A DNA stretch of 64,000 nucleotides from positions 1-64,000 of the forward strand of contig CAYWFU010000002.1 in the NCBI GenBank assembly GCA_964457585.1, read 5' to 3'. The DNA comes from CAYWFU01 sp964457585. GTDB taxonomy: Bacteria; JACRDZ01. Shown in pieces: positions 21,177-30,384 of this stretch. The first letter of the stretch is position 1, and every line of letters begins with the position of its first letter. The notes below the pieces were generated by a model. It was not told the DNA's origin. It saw only the letters and a program-made list of their open reading frames with translations, and ran no database searches. The translations under genes and the position numbers were made by a program.

Positions 21177-22247
21177 TTATTTACCCAAAATATTTTCTTT
21201 AATCCAGTTTTCCAGTGCCTGACTTAGTGTTTGTTCAGCAACGGAAACAGCTTTTGCCTTAGCAGAAGTTTCACTGGTATGGGATTCCTGTCCATCTTTT
21301 GATATTGCTGCTAAAATTTTACCTTCAGGTTTACCTTCTAATATTTCAATGGTTCCATTCCAATTATAAAATTTCCACTCTTTATTACCTCTGTCAATTA
21401 GTTTTGTATCTATATTATATTTAATAATTATATACATTGAACTAGGATTATTAACAGAAGGAATTTCCTTTTCAATCTGTAAACCAAATTTTGTAATTTT
21501 TTCTTTTAATATTTCCATTGAATGATCATTTTCTTTTTGTTCTTTATGCTGAACAATAAAAATGATTTTTCTAAGAGCATTATTGCGTCTTTCAATAATT
21601 TCTGAATATGTTGGATTGGATGGCAAATCAGGAACTGAAATTGGATCAACTATGCGTTTCTGCTCAATTAATAAGGATCTTGTATTCCATTCATTCAATA
21701 TTTGAGTAAGAGCTTTTATTTCTTCCATTGATGAAGAAGCATTTTCTGCTATTGTTAATTGTGCTTGAATTTTTTCTTCTGCTTCAGAAATTCTATTAGC
21801 CAGAGACATTCGAGCTTTGACTTTATCAAGAACAGCTAAAGCATAATATGTTTTTTTATCCTCATCAAACCATGTTTCAGGAATTGTTACACCTTCTAGT
21901 GCTCCTTCTGTAAAAGTTTTTGTTTCGAGCGAACTTGCAATTTCTCCTGTAATATTAGTATTAGCATTTCCTGATTTAATAGATTTTTCTTTTTCTACAG
22001 CTTTTGCAGATTGAGCAATCTGTACTTTGAAAATTTTTATTATTTCAGCACGTGCCTGAGTACGCGCATCGTCAATGTTTTTTGCAACTCCAACACCAAT
22101 GAGATAAGATTGTTCTGAATATTTTTTGCTTGAGCCATCAATCCAATCAGGTTTATCTGATAAAAAAGAAAATAAACCAGCATATATTGCAACTGATTTA
22201 ATTATTGCAAAAAAACAAATAACTAATAAAATTTTTTTTCGGAGCAT
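21177..22247 (-). CDS. LPP20-like exported protein with extra C-terminal domain
   Basis: The product has 356 residues with a signal peptide (MLRKKILLVICFFAIIKSV) and no lipobox cysteine. Residues 30-160 follow the LPP20 pattern: DKPDWIDGSSKKYSEQSYLI, GVGVAKNIDDARTQARAEI and YYALAVLDKVKARM. Residues 165-356 add a helical region and a mixed domain ending in a helix (SVAEQTLSQALENWIKENIL). It lies between the COG3014 gene and the LPP20 lipoprotein, separated from each by palindromic repeats. It probably works at the envelope with these neighbours. The function of the C-terminal part is unknown. Confidence 0.78.
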   Translation of the reverse strand: MLRKKILLVICFFAIIKSVAIYAGLFSFLSDKPDWIDGSSKKYSEQSYLIGVGVAKNIDDARTQARAEIIKIFKVQIAQSAKAVEKEKSIKSGNANTNITGEIASSLETKTFTEGALEGVTIPETWFDEDKKTYYALAVLDKVKARMSLANRISEAEEKIQAQLTIAENASSSMEEIKALTQILNEWNTRSLLIEQKRIVDPISVPDLPSNPTYSEIIERRNNALRKIIFIVQHKEQKENDHSMEILKEKITKFGLQIEKEIPSVNNPSSMYIIIKYNIDTKLIDRGNKEWKFYNWNGTIEILEGKPEGKILAAISKDGQESHTSETSAKAKAVSVAEQTLSQALENWIKENILGK

Positions 22248-22283
22248 TCAACTCACCCCCTTTAATTCGTAAATCATGAATCG

Positions 22284-22412
22284 TAATGAAGAACCCTGTG
22301 GCAGACACAGGGAATCTTCTGTCTCTGATAGGAATATTTATTATTTTAAATTGTGCCAATTCATCCCTGCAATAAACTGCAGGGTATTCTTGGCACTTCC
22401 AGATAAGTTTTA
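22284..22412 (-). repeat. Family B structured repeat, copy 2
   Basis: On the minus strand: TTATCTGGAAGTGCCA, a nested hairpin with CCCTGCA/TGCAGGG inside GTGCCA/TGGCAC, an AT linker, TATCAGAGACAGAAGAT, then CCCTGTG/CACAGGG and TTCTTCATTA. It sits inside an outer inverted pair (AATTCGTAAATCATGAATCG at 22264 and TCACGATTTACGATTCAC near 22420), which may be another element. It fills the gap between the LPP20-like and COG3014 genes. Confidence 0.8.
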
Positions 22413-22455
22413 ATCCTATCACGATTTACGATTCACTATTCACGATTTTAAAATT

Positions 22456-23889
22456 TCATTGCGCTGTTCTGACAACAATAAATGTTTTTTTGCCAGCTTT
22501 TATTTTTATATTTTCAACATTTTTTGTAGATATTACAGAACCGAATTGATTATAACATAGCATCTGGATTGAATGATTCCCTTCAGGGAGAACTATGCGC
22601 TGTAAAAATATTTTATCAGGGAGTGATCTCCATGAACGAGTATCAGCATGCTCTATTGCAGTAGATAATGTATTTAATGCTGCATTTGCGAGAAAACCAA
22701 CTAATTCTCTATCTTCTTTTCTTTGATTACTGCTAATTGCTTGAACAACTTTTTTAGAAAGAGCATATCTCACAGCAGCACGGGCAATAGCTTTTGTTCT
22801 TATACGAGTTATTCTATCATTTAAGTTTGCCTCAGCTATTTTCCCAACATCCTGAACTAATTCACCTGCTTCAAAATCTTTATTAAGATCAACTATCCGA
22901 ATTTTTGAATTTTTAATTTTATAATCAACAGGAACATATTTAGGAAAAGCAATTCGAATCATATCAGTTGCCAATATTGAACGCGCTATTGCTCCTGCTT
23001 GTTCAACCTGCTTAGCATCTTCACCCTGTGGAGTAACATTACCTACGTAAAGCCATCCTTTTCCAAAGCTAATTTCAAAAAAATCTTCAGCTTTTACTGG
23101 AGATAAACCATTATAATGCAGTATTACCAATTCTCCTTCTGAGGGATTTGTTGTTAAATTATCTTTAGGAACGGTCCATTTTTTTTCAATTTGAGCTACT
23201 TCATCATTAAAACCCAATTTACGTCCAGTTCGGATAATATCGGAAATTAATTTTGGAGGTGGAACAACAGCATATGATTTAAAATATGCTCCATAAGCTT
23301 CTAATGCTTGCTGATAGGAAATATAAGCATCATTTATCTCTCCCATATTTTCATATAACATTCCCATTAAATAGCGGGCAAAAGCATCTTCCTTATAAAC
23401 ATTTTTATATCCATAATTTGTTTGAAGTGTATTAAGAAAATGATCTACTTGACGGGCTTCAACAAGCGCTTCCTGATCCTGTCCCAACAAAACATAATTA
23501 AGAGCTGAAAAAATATGTATTAAAGCGCGTTCAAAATCTTCACCATAATATGGACGCATGGTATCATTAACCAGGAAGGTTGACGCTTCTGTTGTTATGC
23601 TTTTTGTGAAATACTCCTCTGCGATACTTTTTGCTTTTTCAAATGCAATATTGCTTTCACTATAATTACCGCTTAAATGAAGAAGCATTCCATAATCAAA
23701 ATAATAAAGTAAAGCATTTTTTTCTCCATATTCTTTTTGGCGAGATGTATTAGCTAAAACCGAGGCTTCCTTATATTGTCCATTGATGACTAAATCATCG
23801 AGCCTTTTGTAATACATGTTAGGCCCAGCACATGAAACGAGGAAGTATGATAAAAATAGAAATAATATTATATGACGGAAATATTGCAT
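22456..23889 (-). CDS. COG3014-type TPR lipoprotein
   Basis: The product has 477 residues. The signal ends in LVSCAG, a lipobox with Cys19 or so. Residues 25-215 are helical repeats of the TPR kind (GQYKEASVLANTS, GNYSESNIAFEKAK, GEINDAYISYQQALEAYGAY). The C-terminal half has strands with GELVILHYNGLSPVKAE, ITRIRTKAIARAAVRYALSK and SWRSLPDKIFLQRIVLPEGN, wording I know from the COG3014 family that travels with LpoB-like and LPP20 lipoproteins. It lies 18 bases downstream of the lpoB-like gene. A periplasmic-side, outer-membrane-anchored location is expected. Its biochemical job is not established. Confidence 0.82.
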   Translation of the reverse strand: MQYFRHIILFLFLSYFLVSCAGPNMYYKRLDDLVINGQYKEASVLANTSRQKEYGEKNALLYYFDYGMLLHLSGNYSESNIAFEKAKSIAEEYFTKSITTEASTFLVNDTMRPYYGEDFERALIHIFSALNYVLLGQDQEALVEARQVDHFLNTLQTNYGYKNVYKEDAFARYLMGMLYENMGEINDAYISYQQALEAYGAYFKSYAVVPPPKLISDIIRTGRKLGFNDEVAQIEKKWTVPKDNLTTNPSEGELVILHYNGLSPVKAEDFFEISFGKGWLYVGNVTPQGEDAKQVEQAGAIARSILATDMIRIAFPKYVPVDYKIKNSKIRIVDLNKDFEAGELVQDVGKIAEANLNDRITRIRTKAIARAAVRYALSKKVVQAISSNQRKEDRELVGFLANAALNTLSTAIEHADTRSWRSLPDKIFLQRIVLPEGNHSIQMLCYNQFGSVISTKNVENIKIKAGKKTFIVVRTAQ

Positions 23890-23907
23890 TATGTTTTCCT
23901 TAGGTTA

Positions 23908-24522
23908 CTAAAGCTTAGTTTTTGATCTCTCAACTACTTTTTTTATTTTCTTCTGCCCAATCCATACTTTTTCATTTGAAGCTACATCTATAAGTTCCAA
24001 TTCAATCTGATAATATTTAAGCTGCATTTTGCCAGCTTCATCCATAATTGTGTTAATCTGTCCTTTTAACATAAAATCTGCACCAGATTCTTTACCTGAA
24101 CTTTTGGCAGTTTCTGTGCTTGCATTTTTTGCCTGATCAACTCTTTCCTGACGGATTTCATCTCTTTGTTCTTTGGATGCAACAAATTTTACTCTTCCTG
24201 AATTAGTTAATTCTCTTTCAAGATCTTTTACAAATGTTTCAGTATTTATATGTTCGTGACTTTTATTTAATACTGTGCCAACAATCACACGTGGTTTTGA
24301 ATTATTTTTTGAAGAGAATTCTTCCACCCATGGGCGTGTTAAAGCATCATTAACCATTTCTTTGGATACAAGCTGTGAATCTGTATCATTCCAGTTCCCG
24401 CTAAGGTCAATTTGTTCATCAGATGATGTTCTTGTTATCTTTGGTTCAGCGCTGCAGGATGAAAGAATAACAATTAAAGATAAAGATACTAATACTGCAA
24501 AAAAATTTTTACAATTACGCAT
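23908..24522 (-). CDS. lpoB: LpoB-like penicillin-binding-protein activator lipoprotein
   Basis: LpoB is an outer-membrane lipoprotein that reaches through the peptidoglycan to activate PBP1b. The product has 204 residues with the lipobox ILSSC (Cys23 or so). The family hallmark IDLSGNWNDTDSQLVS is at residues 38-53, followed by KPRVIVGTVLNKSHEHINTE and GADFMLKGQI, then the C-terminal strands LIDVASNEKVWIGQKKI. It starts a minus-strand operon with COG3014 and LPP20 genes, the usual company of this family. The ribosome site GGAGG precedes ATG. Whether the partner here is a class A PBP is not shown by the window. Confidence 0.88.
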   Translation of the reverse strand: MRNCKNFFAVLVSLSLIVILSSCSAEPKITRTSSDEQIDLSGNWNDTDSQLVSKEMVNDALTRPWVEEFSSKNNSKPRVIVGTVLNKSHEHINTETFVKDLERELTNSGRVKFVASKEQRDEIRQERVDQAKNASTETAKSSGKESGADFMLKGQINTIMDEAGKMQLKYYQIELELIDVASNEKVWIGQKKIKKVVERSKTKL

Positions 24523-24690
24523 GCAACTTCCTCCTTTTAATTTTTATGGATAAAGAAATAAAGTTTTGTTATGATATTTGTGTAATTATACTTTTACATT
24601 AATAAACTGTCAATATGAATGAATAAAAAAAGTATCAGTGATTAGTGTCAGTAGAAATAAATATACAAACATAATATTCTGGAACCAACT

Positions 24691-27030
24691 ATGAAAAATA
24701 AATTTATTTTACTATTAGTATTTTCACTAGGATTTGTATCCCTTGTATCTCAGGTTCTGATTTTAAGAGAATTTCTTTTAGTCTTCAATGGAAATGAACT
24801 TTCCATAGGTGTAGTATTGCTTGCATGGATGTTCTGGTCATCAATAGGGAGCTGGGGATTTGGCACCTTAACAAAAAAATCTTCTAATAGCGCTCTATAT
24901 TTAATTTCATGTCAGTTAGCTTTAGTTGTTTTGCTGCCTATAGAAATTTTTTTAATTAGAATTATGAAATTTTTGCTGCACATGCCGCATTCGGAAATAA
25001 TTAAAATTTCAACCATGTTATTTTCCGCATTCTTTTTAATTTTACCTTATTCTATATTACTTGGTTTTATGTTTAGTTTAAGTTCACGCATTTATGCTCA
25101 AAAAGAAAATGAAGAACCATGCGGCAGGGGATATTCTCTTATAGGAAGATTATCAGGAATAACACTTCCGGCCAAAAATGATGCATTAATTATCGGTATT
25201 GTATATTTAATAGAATCTATTGGTGCAATAGCCGGCGGAATAATTTACAATTTTTTATTGATAGATAAATTAGATTCATTTTCAATAGCCTATCTAATAA
25301 GCTGCATAAATTTAGTCATGGCATTCATGTTAGTTTTAAATAGAGATATTTTTATTTCATATTCAAATTTGCAAAAAAAAATTATTTTTATTATTACATT
25401 ATTTATTGGTATTTGTTTTTTCTATATTGCTTTTCTCCCTCTGAACAAAATTTCACTTAAGCTTCAATTTAGAGAATATGAATTAATAAAATCGAAAAAT
25501 TCTATTTATGGAAATATATCTATAGTAAAACATAAAAAAGAAAATGAAATAATATTTTTTGAAAACGGTTTATATTTATTCACTATCCCCAGCGATATAT
25601 TATCAGCTGAAGAAACAGCGCATATTTCTTTGCTTCCTCATTCTTCTCCCCAGAATGTACTGCTTATTGGCGGTGGTTTCAGTGGAGTTCTGGAGGAAAT
25701 ATTGAAGCAGCCTGTTAAAAAAGTAGTTTATGCTGAGCCTGACCCGCTGGTTATAGAACTGGCTAATCAATATAATTTAAAAAACTCAGAAACGAATCCG
25801 GTGAAAATTATTAATATTGACGGCAGACGTTATGTTAAAAGCACTGAAGAACAATTTGATGTTGTAATTATAAATCCCGGGGACCCGATTACTGCTCAAT
25901 TAAATCGTTTTTATACTCTTGAATTTTTTCAGGAAGTAAAAAAAATTTTTAAACCGGGAGGAATGATTTCACTTAAAGTAAGGTCTACTGAAAATTATAT
26001 TTCTGAAGAACAAGCGCAATATATAAGCTCATTAAGAAAAACTCTCTCATCAGTATTTCCAGAAATAAATATAATTATTGGTCAGAGCGGGAACTTTATA
26101 TTAGCTGGTGCTGGGCCTGAAAAAATACAGGTTGATGTGAGTTTATTAATGCGCCGGCTGCGCATGCGTCGGATTAATGCAAAATATGTCCGTGAGTATT
26201 ACCTTCTCAAGGCATATATGTCACCTAAACGAATCAATCATCTTCTGAAAACAATTGATAAAATAAAAAATATAAAAATCAATAGAGACTTTTCTCCAAC
26301 TTGTTATTATTATAATCTTATTTACTGGAATGCTTTAGCAAATCCTGATTATCATCTTATCTTTAAAAGAATTTTTTCAATAAAATTGATATGGATTATT
26401 ATATTTATTTTTCTTCTATTTATAATTATATATTTTATTTCAAAAAATAATTTTTTACGTCAGCAAAATTCTATTCTTGCTGTTGTTATGGCAAATGGTT
26501 TTTCTGAGATATTATTTGAAATTGTCATTATTCTTGTCTTTCAGTCTCTATATGGATATGTTTATCATAAAATAGGTATTATTATTACATCTTTTATGGC
26601 TGGACTTTCTATTGGAACATTTTTTGCTATTAAAGCTTTAGCGAAGAAGAATGATCCTTTTTTGAAATTAATGCAAATTGAAGGTTTAGTTATAGTATAC
26701 CCATTATTTCTATTAATAGTTTTTTCTATTCTGCAAAAAGTATTACTGCCTGATTTTGCAATAAATATAATTTTCCCGGCATTAACAATGATCGCTGGTT
26801 TTTTAGGTGGATATCAATTCCCATATGCAGTGCAGGCGTTTTATCATGAAAATAGGGAAATAGGGGAAATAGCTGGGATATTATATGGTATAGATTTAGC
26901 CGGTTCATGTATAGGTGCGATTATCACAAATTTATTTTTATTTCCAGTTTTAGGATTATATGGAACATGCATTGTTAGTATGTTTTTAAGTTTATGCGCA
27001 TTTATATTTCTTTATGTAAGCAGAAAATGA
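24691..27030 (+). CDS. Membrane-embedded spermidine synthase-like protein
   Basis: The product has 779 residues. Residues 1-255 hold about seven hydrophobic spans (LVFSLGFVSLVSQVLILREF, YSILLGFMFSLSS). Residues 275-520 are a soluble aminopropyltransferase-like Rossmann domain with VLLIGGGFSGVLEEIL near 321, the acidic VVYAEPDPLVIELA and VVIINPGDPITAQLNRFYT. Residues 560-779 hold about six more spans. This layout is that of the membrane-bound spermidine synthase homologues whose substrate is usually unknown. The canonical D-x-PDP catalytic wording is altered to NPGDP, so polyamine synthesis is unproven. It has no close co-directional neighbours. Confidence 0.8.
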   Translation: MKNKFILLLVFSLGFVSLVSQVLILREFLLVFNGNELSIGVVLLAWMFWSSIGSWGFGTLTKKSSNSALYLISCQLALVVLLPIEIFLIRIMKFLLHMPHSEIIKISTMLFSAFFLILPYSILLGFMFSLSSRIYAQKENEEPCGRGYSLIGRLSGITLPAKNDALIIGIVYLIESIGAIAGGIIYNFLLIDKLDSFSIAYLISCINLVMAFMLVLNRDIFISYSNLQKKIIFIITLFIGICFFYIAFLPLNKISLKLQFREYELIKSKNSIYGNISIVKHKKENEIIFFENGLYLFTIPSDILSAEETAHISLLPHSSPQNVLLIGGGFSGVLEEILKQPVKKVVYAEPDPLVIELANQYNLKNSETNPVKIINIDGRRYVKSTEEQFDVVIINPGDPITAQLNRFYTLEFFQEVKKIFKPGGMISLKVRSTENYISEEQAQYISSLRKTLSSVFPEINIIIGQSGNFILAGAGPEKIQVDVSLLMRRLRMRRINAKYVREYYLLKAYMSPKRINHLLKTIDKIKNIKINRDFSPTCYYYNLIYWNALANPDYHLIFKRIFSIKLIWIIIFIFLLFIIIYFISKNNFLRQQNSILAVVMANGFSEILFEIVIILVFQSLYGYVYHKIGIIITSFMAGLSIGTFFAIKALAKKNDPFLKLMQIEGLVIVYPLFLLIVFSILQKVLLPDFAINIIFPALTMIAGFLGGYQFPYAVQAFYHENREIGEIAGILYGIDLAGSCIGAIITNLFLFPVLGLYGTCIVSMFLSLCAFIFLYVSRK

Positions 27031-27040
27031 GCAGTTACAG

Positions 27041-27454
27041 CTATTTGTCAAATCTAGCACCCATTATTATCCATGAGTAGACTATCTGCATTTCAGAAGA
27101 ATCCAGATATTGAGCCATACTGCCATTTCTTTGTGTTTTTCTAATTAATAGGCAGGTACTGTCGTATTTTATTAAATTTGGGGTATCATCAGTGCCATTA
27201 TTAAATAAGCTATCATAAAATTCTGTATTATAATTTCCTTCATGAGTTTTTCCTTCGCTGTAACTGTGACACGGATTGCATTTATTTTCAAAAATAGTTT
27301 CAATAGGGTCTTTATAAAATATATTAGTTGAAAGCGGATGCCAATTAGAATTGCCTGTAGAACTGGATTTTTTCTTTGAGCTCTGACAGGCAAAACTAAA
27401 AAATAATATTTGTATCAATAATATGCTAAAATATATTAAATTATTTTTTTTCAT
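27041..27454 (-). CDS. Lipoprotein with single c-type heme motif
   Basis: The product has 137 residues with signal and lipobox ending at Cys23 (LFFSFAC). One heme attachment site CNPCH is seen at residues 59-63, after the phrase IETIFENKCN that often opens planctomycete- and bacteroidete-type cytochrome domains. Met98 or other Met residues near the C-terminus (GSMAQYLDSSEMQIVYSWI) could be the distal ligand. The ending QIVYSWIIMGARF is typical of such domains. It would be a small electron carrier anchored in the outer membrane or the periplasmic face. It is convergent with the spermidine-synthase-like gene. Confidence 0.78.
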   Translation of the reverse strand: MKKNNLIYFSILLIQILFFSFACQSSKKKSSSTGNSNWHPLSTNIFYKDPIETIFENKCNPCHSYSEGKTHEGNYNTEFYDSLFNNGTDDTPNLIKYDSTCLLIRKTQRNGSMAQYLDSSEMQIVYSWIIMGARFDK

Positions 27455-27510
27455 GCTTTTATTTTATAGTTTGAAATTATAATGTCAAGAAAAAAATAAG
27501 GTTTAAAAAA

Positions 27511-29022
27511 ATGAGGATTCATACTGAAACAAAAAATGAACAAGTACTTGAAAAAGTGAGACTGGATAAATCGCATAAAACAGTGCTAATCTATCCAAAT
27601 ACTTATCATATAGGTATGTCAAGTGTGGGATTTCAGCATATATATAGTATTATTAATAATCATCCTGAATTTTATGCGGACAGGGCATTTTTAAATAATG
27701 AATTTGCTTTGCGTTCTCTGGAATTAAACAAACCTCTGAAAAATTTTGAAATATTATTTTTCAGTATCTCATACGAAATGGATTATTTAAATTTAATTCA
27801 TATTCTTTTAAAAGCAAACATACCTGTAAAAGCTAAAGATAGAGATATAAATTATCCACTGGTAGTAATTGGCGGAGCATGTACATTTTTCAATCCTGAA
27901 CCTATAGCTGATTTTGCGGATATTTTTATTTTAGGTGAAGGAGAAGAAACTTTAATTAAATTCTTAAATATTTATTCATCTAAGGAATATAAAAATAAAA
28001 ATGATTTTTTTGCAATATTAAATAATATTTCAGGTTTTTATTTACCCAATTTTTTTGATTTTAATTCTGATAAGAAAAATGAATGCCCGGTTTTTAATAA
28101 TACTAAAATAATACAACAGCATATTAATAATATTTCACTTTTTCCAGCGCATTCACATATTATTTCTTCAGATACTGAATTTAAAGATATGCTGCTTTTT
28201 GAGATCAGCCGCGGATGCCCGATGAAATGCAAATTCTGTATGGTAAAAAGCGTATATGGGACTTTGAGGCATCAGGATAAAAATATAATCTTATCTATTG
28301 CAGAAAAATATAAATCATATACTAATAAAATAGGATTGATAGCGCCTACAGTAACAGTATATCCCGATTTATTGGAGTTATGTCATAATTTGTTAAAAAT
28401 AGGATATAAAATTTCTTTTTCTTCTTTACGTTTAGAGCATCTTAATTCTTCAATAATTGAAATATTAGCTAAAAGCGGACAAAAAACCATAACAATAGCG
28501 CCTGAAGCTGGTTCGGAAAAATTAAGAAATTTAATTGGGAAGAATATTGCAGCACAACAAATTTTTTCCGCAATAGAAACAGCTTTAAACAACGGAATTT
28601 TAAATGTCAAACTTTATTTCATGATTGGATTACCGCATGAATCATGGGAAGATATAAAAGAAATTGTAATATTAATTGAAAAGGTAAGAGAATTATTTAT
28701 AAAAATCAGTTCAAAAAAAGGCAAAATAGGTAAAATAATAATCAGTATTAATCCTTTTATTCCAAAACCGTTTACAGAATTTCAGCATCATCCGCAGGAA
28801 GATATAAAACTATTAAAAGATAAATACAAATATTTAAAGAAAAATTTATGTTCTTTTTCAAATTTAGAACTAAATTTGGAGAATTTAAATGAAACAGTAT
28901 TCCATGCTCTATTAAGTCAAGGTGACAGAAGATTAGGAGATGTAATTTTAAAACGCTCACAGGGATATAATTTGCGTAAAGCTTTATTGGAGGTAGGAAT
29001 AATATGCTGCTTGCATTCATAA
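27511..29022 (+). CDS. Radical SAM protein with B12-binding-like N-terminus
   Basis: The product has 503 residues. Residues 25-175 look like a B12-binding-type Rossmann domain (TVLIYPNTYHIGMSSVGFQH, PLVVIGGACTFFNPEPIADF, ADIFILGEGEETL). The radical SAM cluster cysteines are Cys236, Cys240 and Cys243 in EISRGCPMKCKFCMVKS. GSEKLRNLIGKNI and LYFMIGLPHESWEDI follow in the barrel. The pattern is close to the TIGR03960 group of radical SAM proteins of unknown substrate. It stands between a cytochrome-like gene and ribBA with 50 bases to the latter. No specific reaction can be assigned. Confidence 0.85.
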   Translation: MRIHTETKNEQVLEKVRLDKSHKTVLIYPNTYHIGMSSVGFQHIYSIINNHPEFYADRAFLNNEFALRSLELNKPLKNFEILFFSISYEMDYLNLIHILLKANIPVKAKDRDINYPLVVIGGACTFFNPEPIADFADIFILGEGEETLIKFLNIYSSKEYKNKNDFFAILNNISGFYLPNFFDFNSDKKNECPVFNNTKIIQQHINNISLFPAHSHIISSDTEFKDMLLFEISRGCPMKCKFCMVKSVYGTLRHQDKNIILSIAEKYKSYTNKIGLIAPTVTVYPDLLELCHNLLKIGYKISFSSLRLEHLNSSIIEILAKSGQKTITIAPEAGSEKLRNLIGKNIAAQQIFSAIETALNNGILNVKLYFMIGLPHESWEDIKEIVILIEKVRELFIKISSKKGKIGKIIISINPFIPKPFTEFQHHPQEDIKLLKDKYKYLKKNLCSFSNLELNLENLNETVFHALLSQGDRRLGDVILKRSQGYNLRKALLEVGIICCLHS

Positions 29023-29075
29023 ATTGGATATGATAATCTTTTAATTGAATTATATATATGAAATGGAGATCTTTT

Positions 29076-30293
29076 ATGTTATTTAACAAAATTGAGGATA
29101 TAATTGAAGATATACGTAAGGGTAAAATGGTAATTGTTGTTGATGATGAAGATCGTGAAAATGAAGGTGATCTGGTAATGGCTGCTGAAAAAGTTACACC
29201 TGAAGCGATAAATTTTATGGCAAAATATGGCAGAGGTTTAATTTGCATGCCTTTACTGGGGACACGATTGGATGAATTAAAAATACCTTCCATGGTACCT
29301 GATAGTTCAGATCATCTTGATACAGCATTTACTGTATCTATTGATGCAAAACCTGAGACTTCAACCGGCATTTCAGCGCATGATCGTGCTGCAACAATAA
29401 AAAAAGTGTTAGATACTTATGCAACAGCTGAAGGATTTACACGTCCCGGGCATATTTTTCCTTTGCGCGCTCGTGATGGAGGAGTATTAACCCGTGCAGG
29501 GCATACAGAAGCTTCCGTTGATTTAGCCAGAATGGCAGGACTTTATCCTGCAGGTATTATCTGCGAAATTATGAATGATGATGGACATATGGCGCGTCTT
29601 ATTGATTTAAAAAAATTTGCGTCTAAACATAAGTTGAAAATTATTTCGATAAAAGATTTAATAGAATACAGGCAAAACAAGGAGACGCTTGTGCGGCGAG
29701 TTGTCACAACCAAACTGCCGACTAAATTTGGAGATTTCAATTTAATTGTTTATGGAACTACTATTGATAATAAGCATCATATCGCTTTAATTAAAGGGAA
29801 AATTGAAAAAAGTAAAAATATACTGGTACGTGTGCATTCAGAGTGTTTTACTGGAGATATTTTTCATTCCATGCGTTGTGACTGCGGGGAACAGCTTGCT
29901 GCATCGTTAAAAATAATAAATAAGGAAGGCCGCGGTGTTTTTTTATATATGCGTCAGGAAGGAAGAGGAATTGGACTTGTAAATAAGCTAAGAGCTTATG
30001 CGCTTCAGGATCAGGGAATGGATACAGTTGAAGCGAATAAAAAATTAGGGTTTAGAGATGATCTGCGAGATTATGGTATTGGCGCTCAGATATTAGTAGA
30101 TCTCGGGCTTTCTACAATTAGATTATTAACAAATAATCCTCGAAAAATAATTGGACTTGAAGGATATGGATTAAAAGTAGTTGAGCGGATCCCGATTGAA
30201 ATCCCTCCCAATAAAATTAATAAAGAATATCTTATTACAAAAAAATCGAAACTTGGACATATACTCAAACTAAACAGATTTGCGAAACCGTAG
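29076..30293 (+). CDS. ribBA: Bifunctional 3,4-DHBP synthase / GTP cyclohydrolase II
   Basis: The two halves supply both precursors of riboflavin. From ATG 29076 the product has 405 residues. The RibB half shows VVDDEDRENEGDLVMAAE, HTEASVDLARMAG and the acidic metal site. The RibA half shows VRVHSECFTGDIFHSMRCDC, the zinc cysteines in CFTGD and RCDCG, and GRGIGLVNKL and LLTNNPRKI. A start six codons earlier (29058) has no good ribosome site, whereas ATGGAG precedes 29076. No FMN riboswitch is visible upstream. The last codons lie in a long palindrome that extends beyond the stop (30264-30354). Confidence 0.96.
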   Translation: MLFNKIEDIIEDIRKGKMVIVVDDEDRENEGDLVMAAEKVTPEAINFMAKYGRGLICMPLLGTRLDELKIPSMVPDSSDHLDTAFTVSIDAKPETSTGISAHDRAATIKKVLDTYATAEGFTRPGHIFPLRARDGGVLTRAGHTEASVDLARMAGLYPAGIICEIMNDDGHMARLIDLKKFASKHKLKIISIKDLIEYRQNKETLVRRVVTTKLPTKFGDFNLIVYGTTIDNKHHIALIKGKIEKSKNILVRVHSECFTGDIFHSMRCDCGEQLAASLKIINKEGRGVFLYMRQEGRGIGLVNKLRAYALQDQGMDTVEANKKLGFRDDLRDYGIGAQILVDLGLSTIRLLTNNPRKIIGLEGYGLKVVERIPIEIPPNKINKEYLITKKSKLGHILKLNRFAKP

Positions 30294-30354
30294 AGACGCA
30301 AAATTTTGCGTCTCTACAATATAGATTCGCAAACCTGTTTTGTTTGAGTATATA
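30264..30354. repeat. Long palindrome over the ribBA stop codon
   Basis: The centre is the perfect GTAGAGACGCAAAA/TTTTGCGTCTCTAC (30291-30318), which contains the ribBA stop. Outside it TTTGCGAA pairs with TTCGCAAA, and CTCAAACTAAACAG with CTGTTTTGTTTGAG with one mismatch. The total span is about 91 bases. The central GTAGAGACGC palindrome is a wording seen in intergenic repeats of several phyla. It may act as a terminator or mRNA end-stabiliser after ribBA. Confidence 0.75.
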
Positions 30355-30384
30355 ATAAATATAAAATAGCCTAATGGTGATTGC

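Noticed and set aside
22198..22422. 74-codon minus-strand frame upstream of the LPP20-like gene
   Set aside because: It is built from a family B repeat and overlaps the real start of the LPP20-like protein.
28990..29075. FMN riboswitch before ribBA
   Set aside because: None of the conserved RFN elements are seen in the short AT-rich leader.
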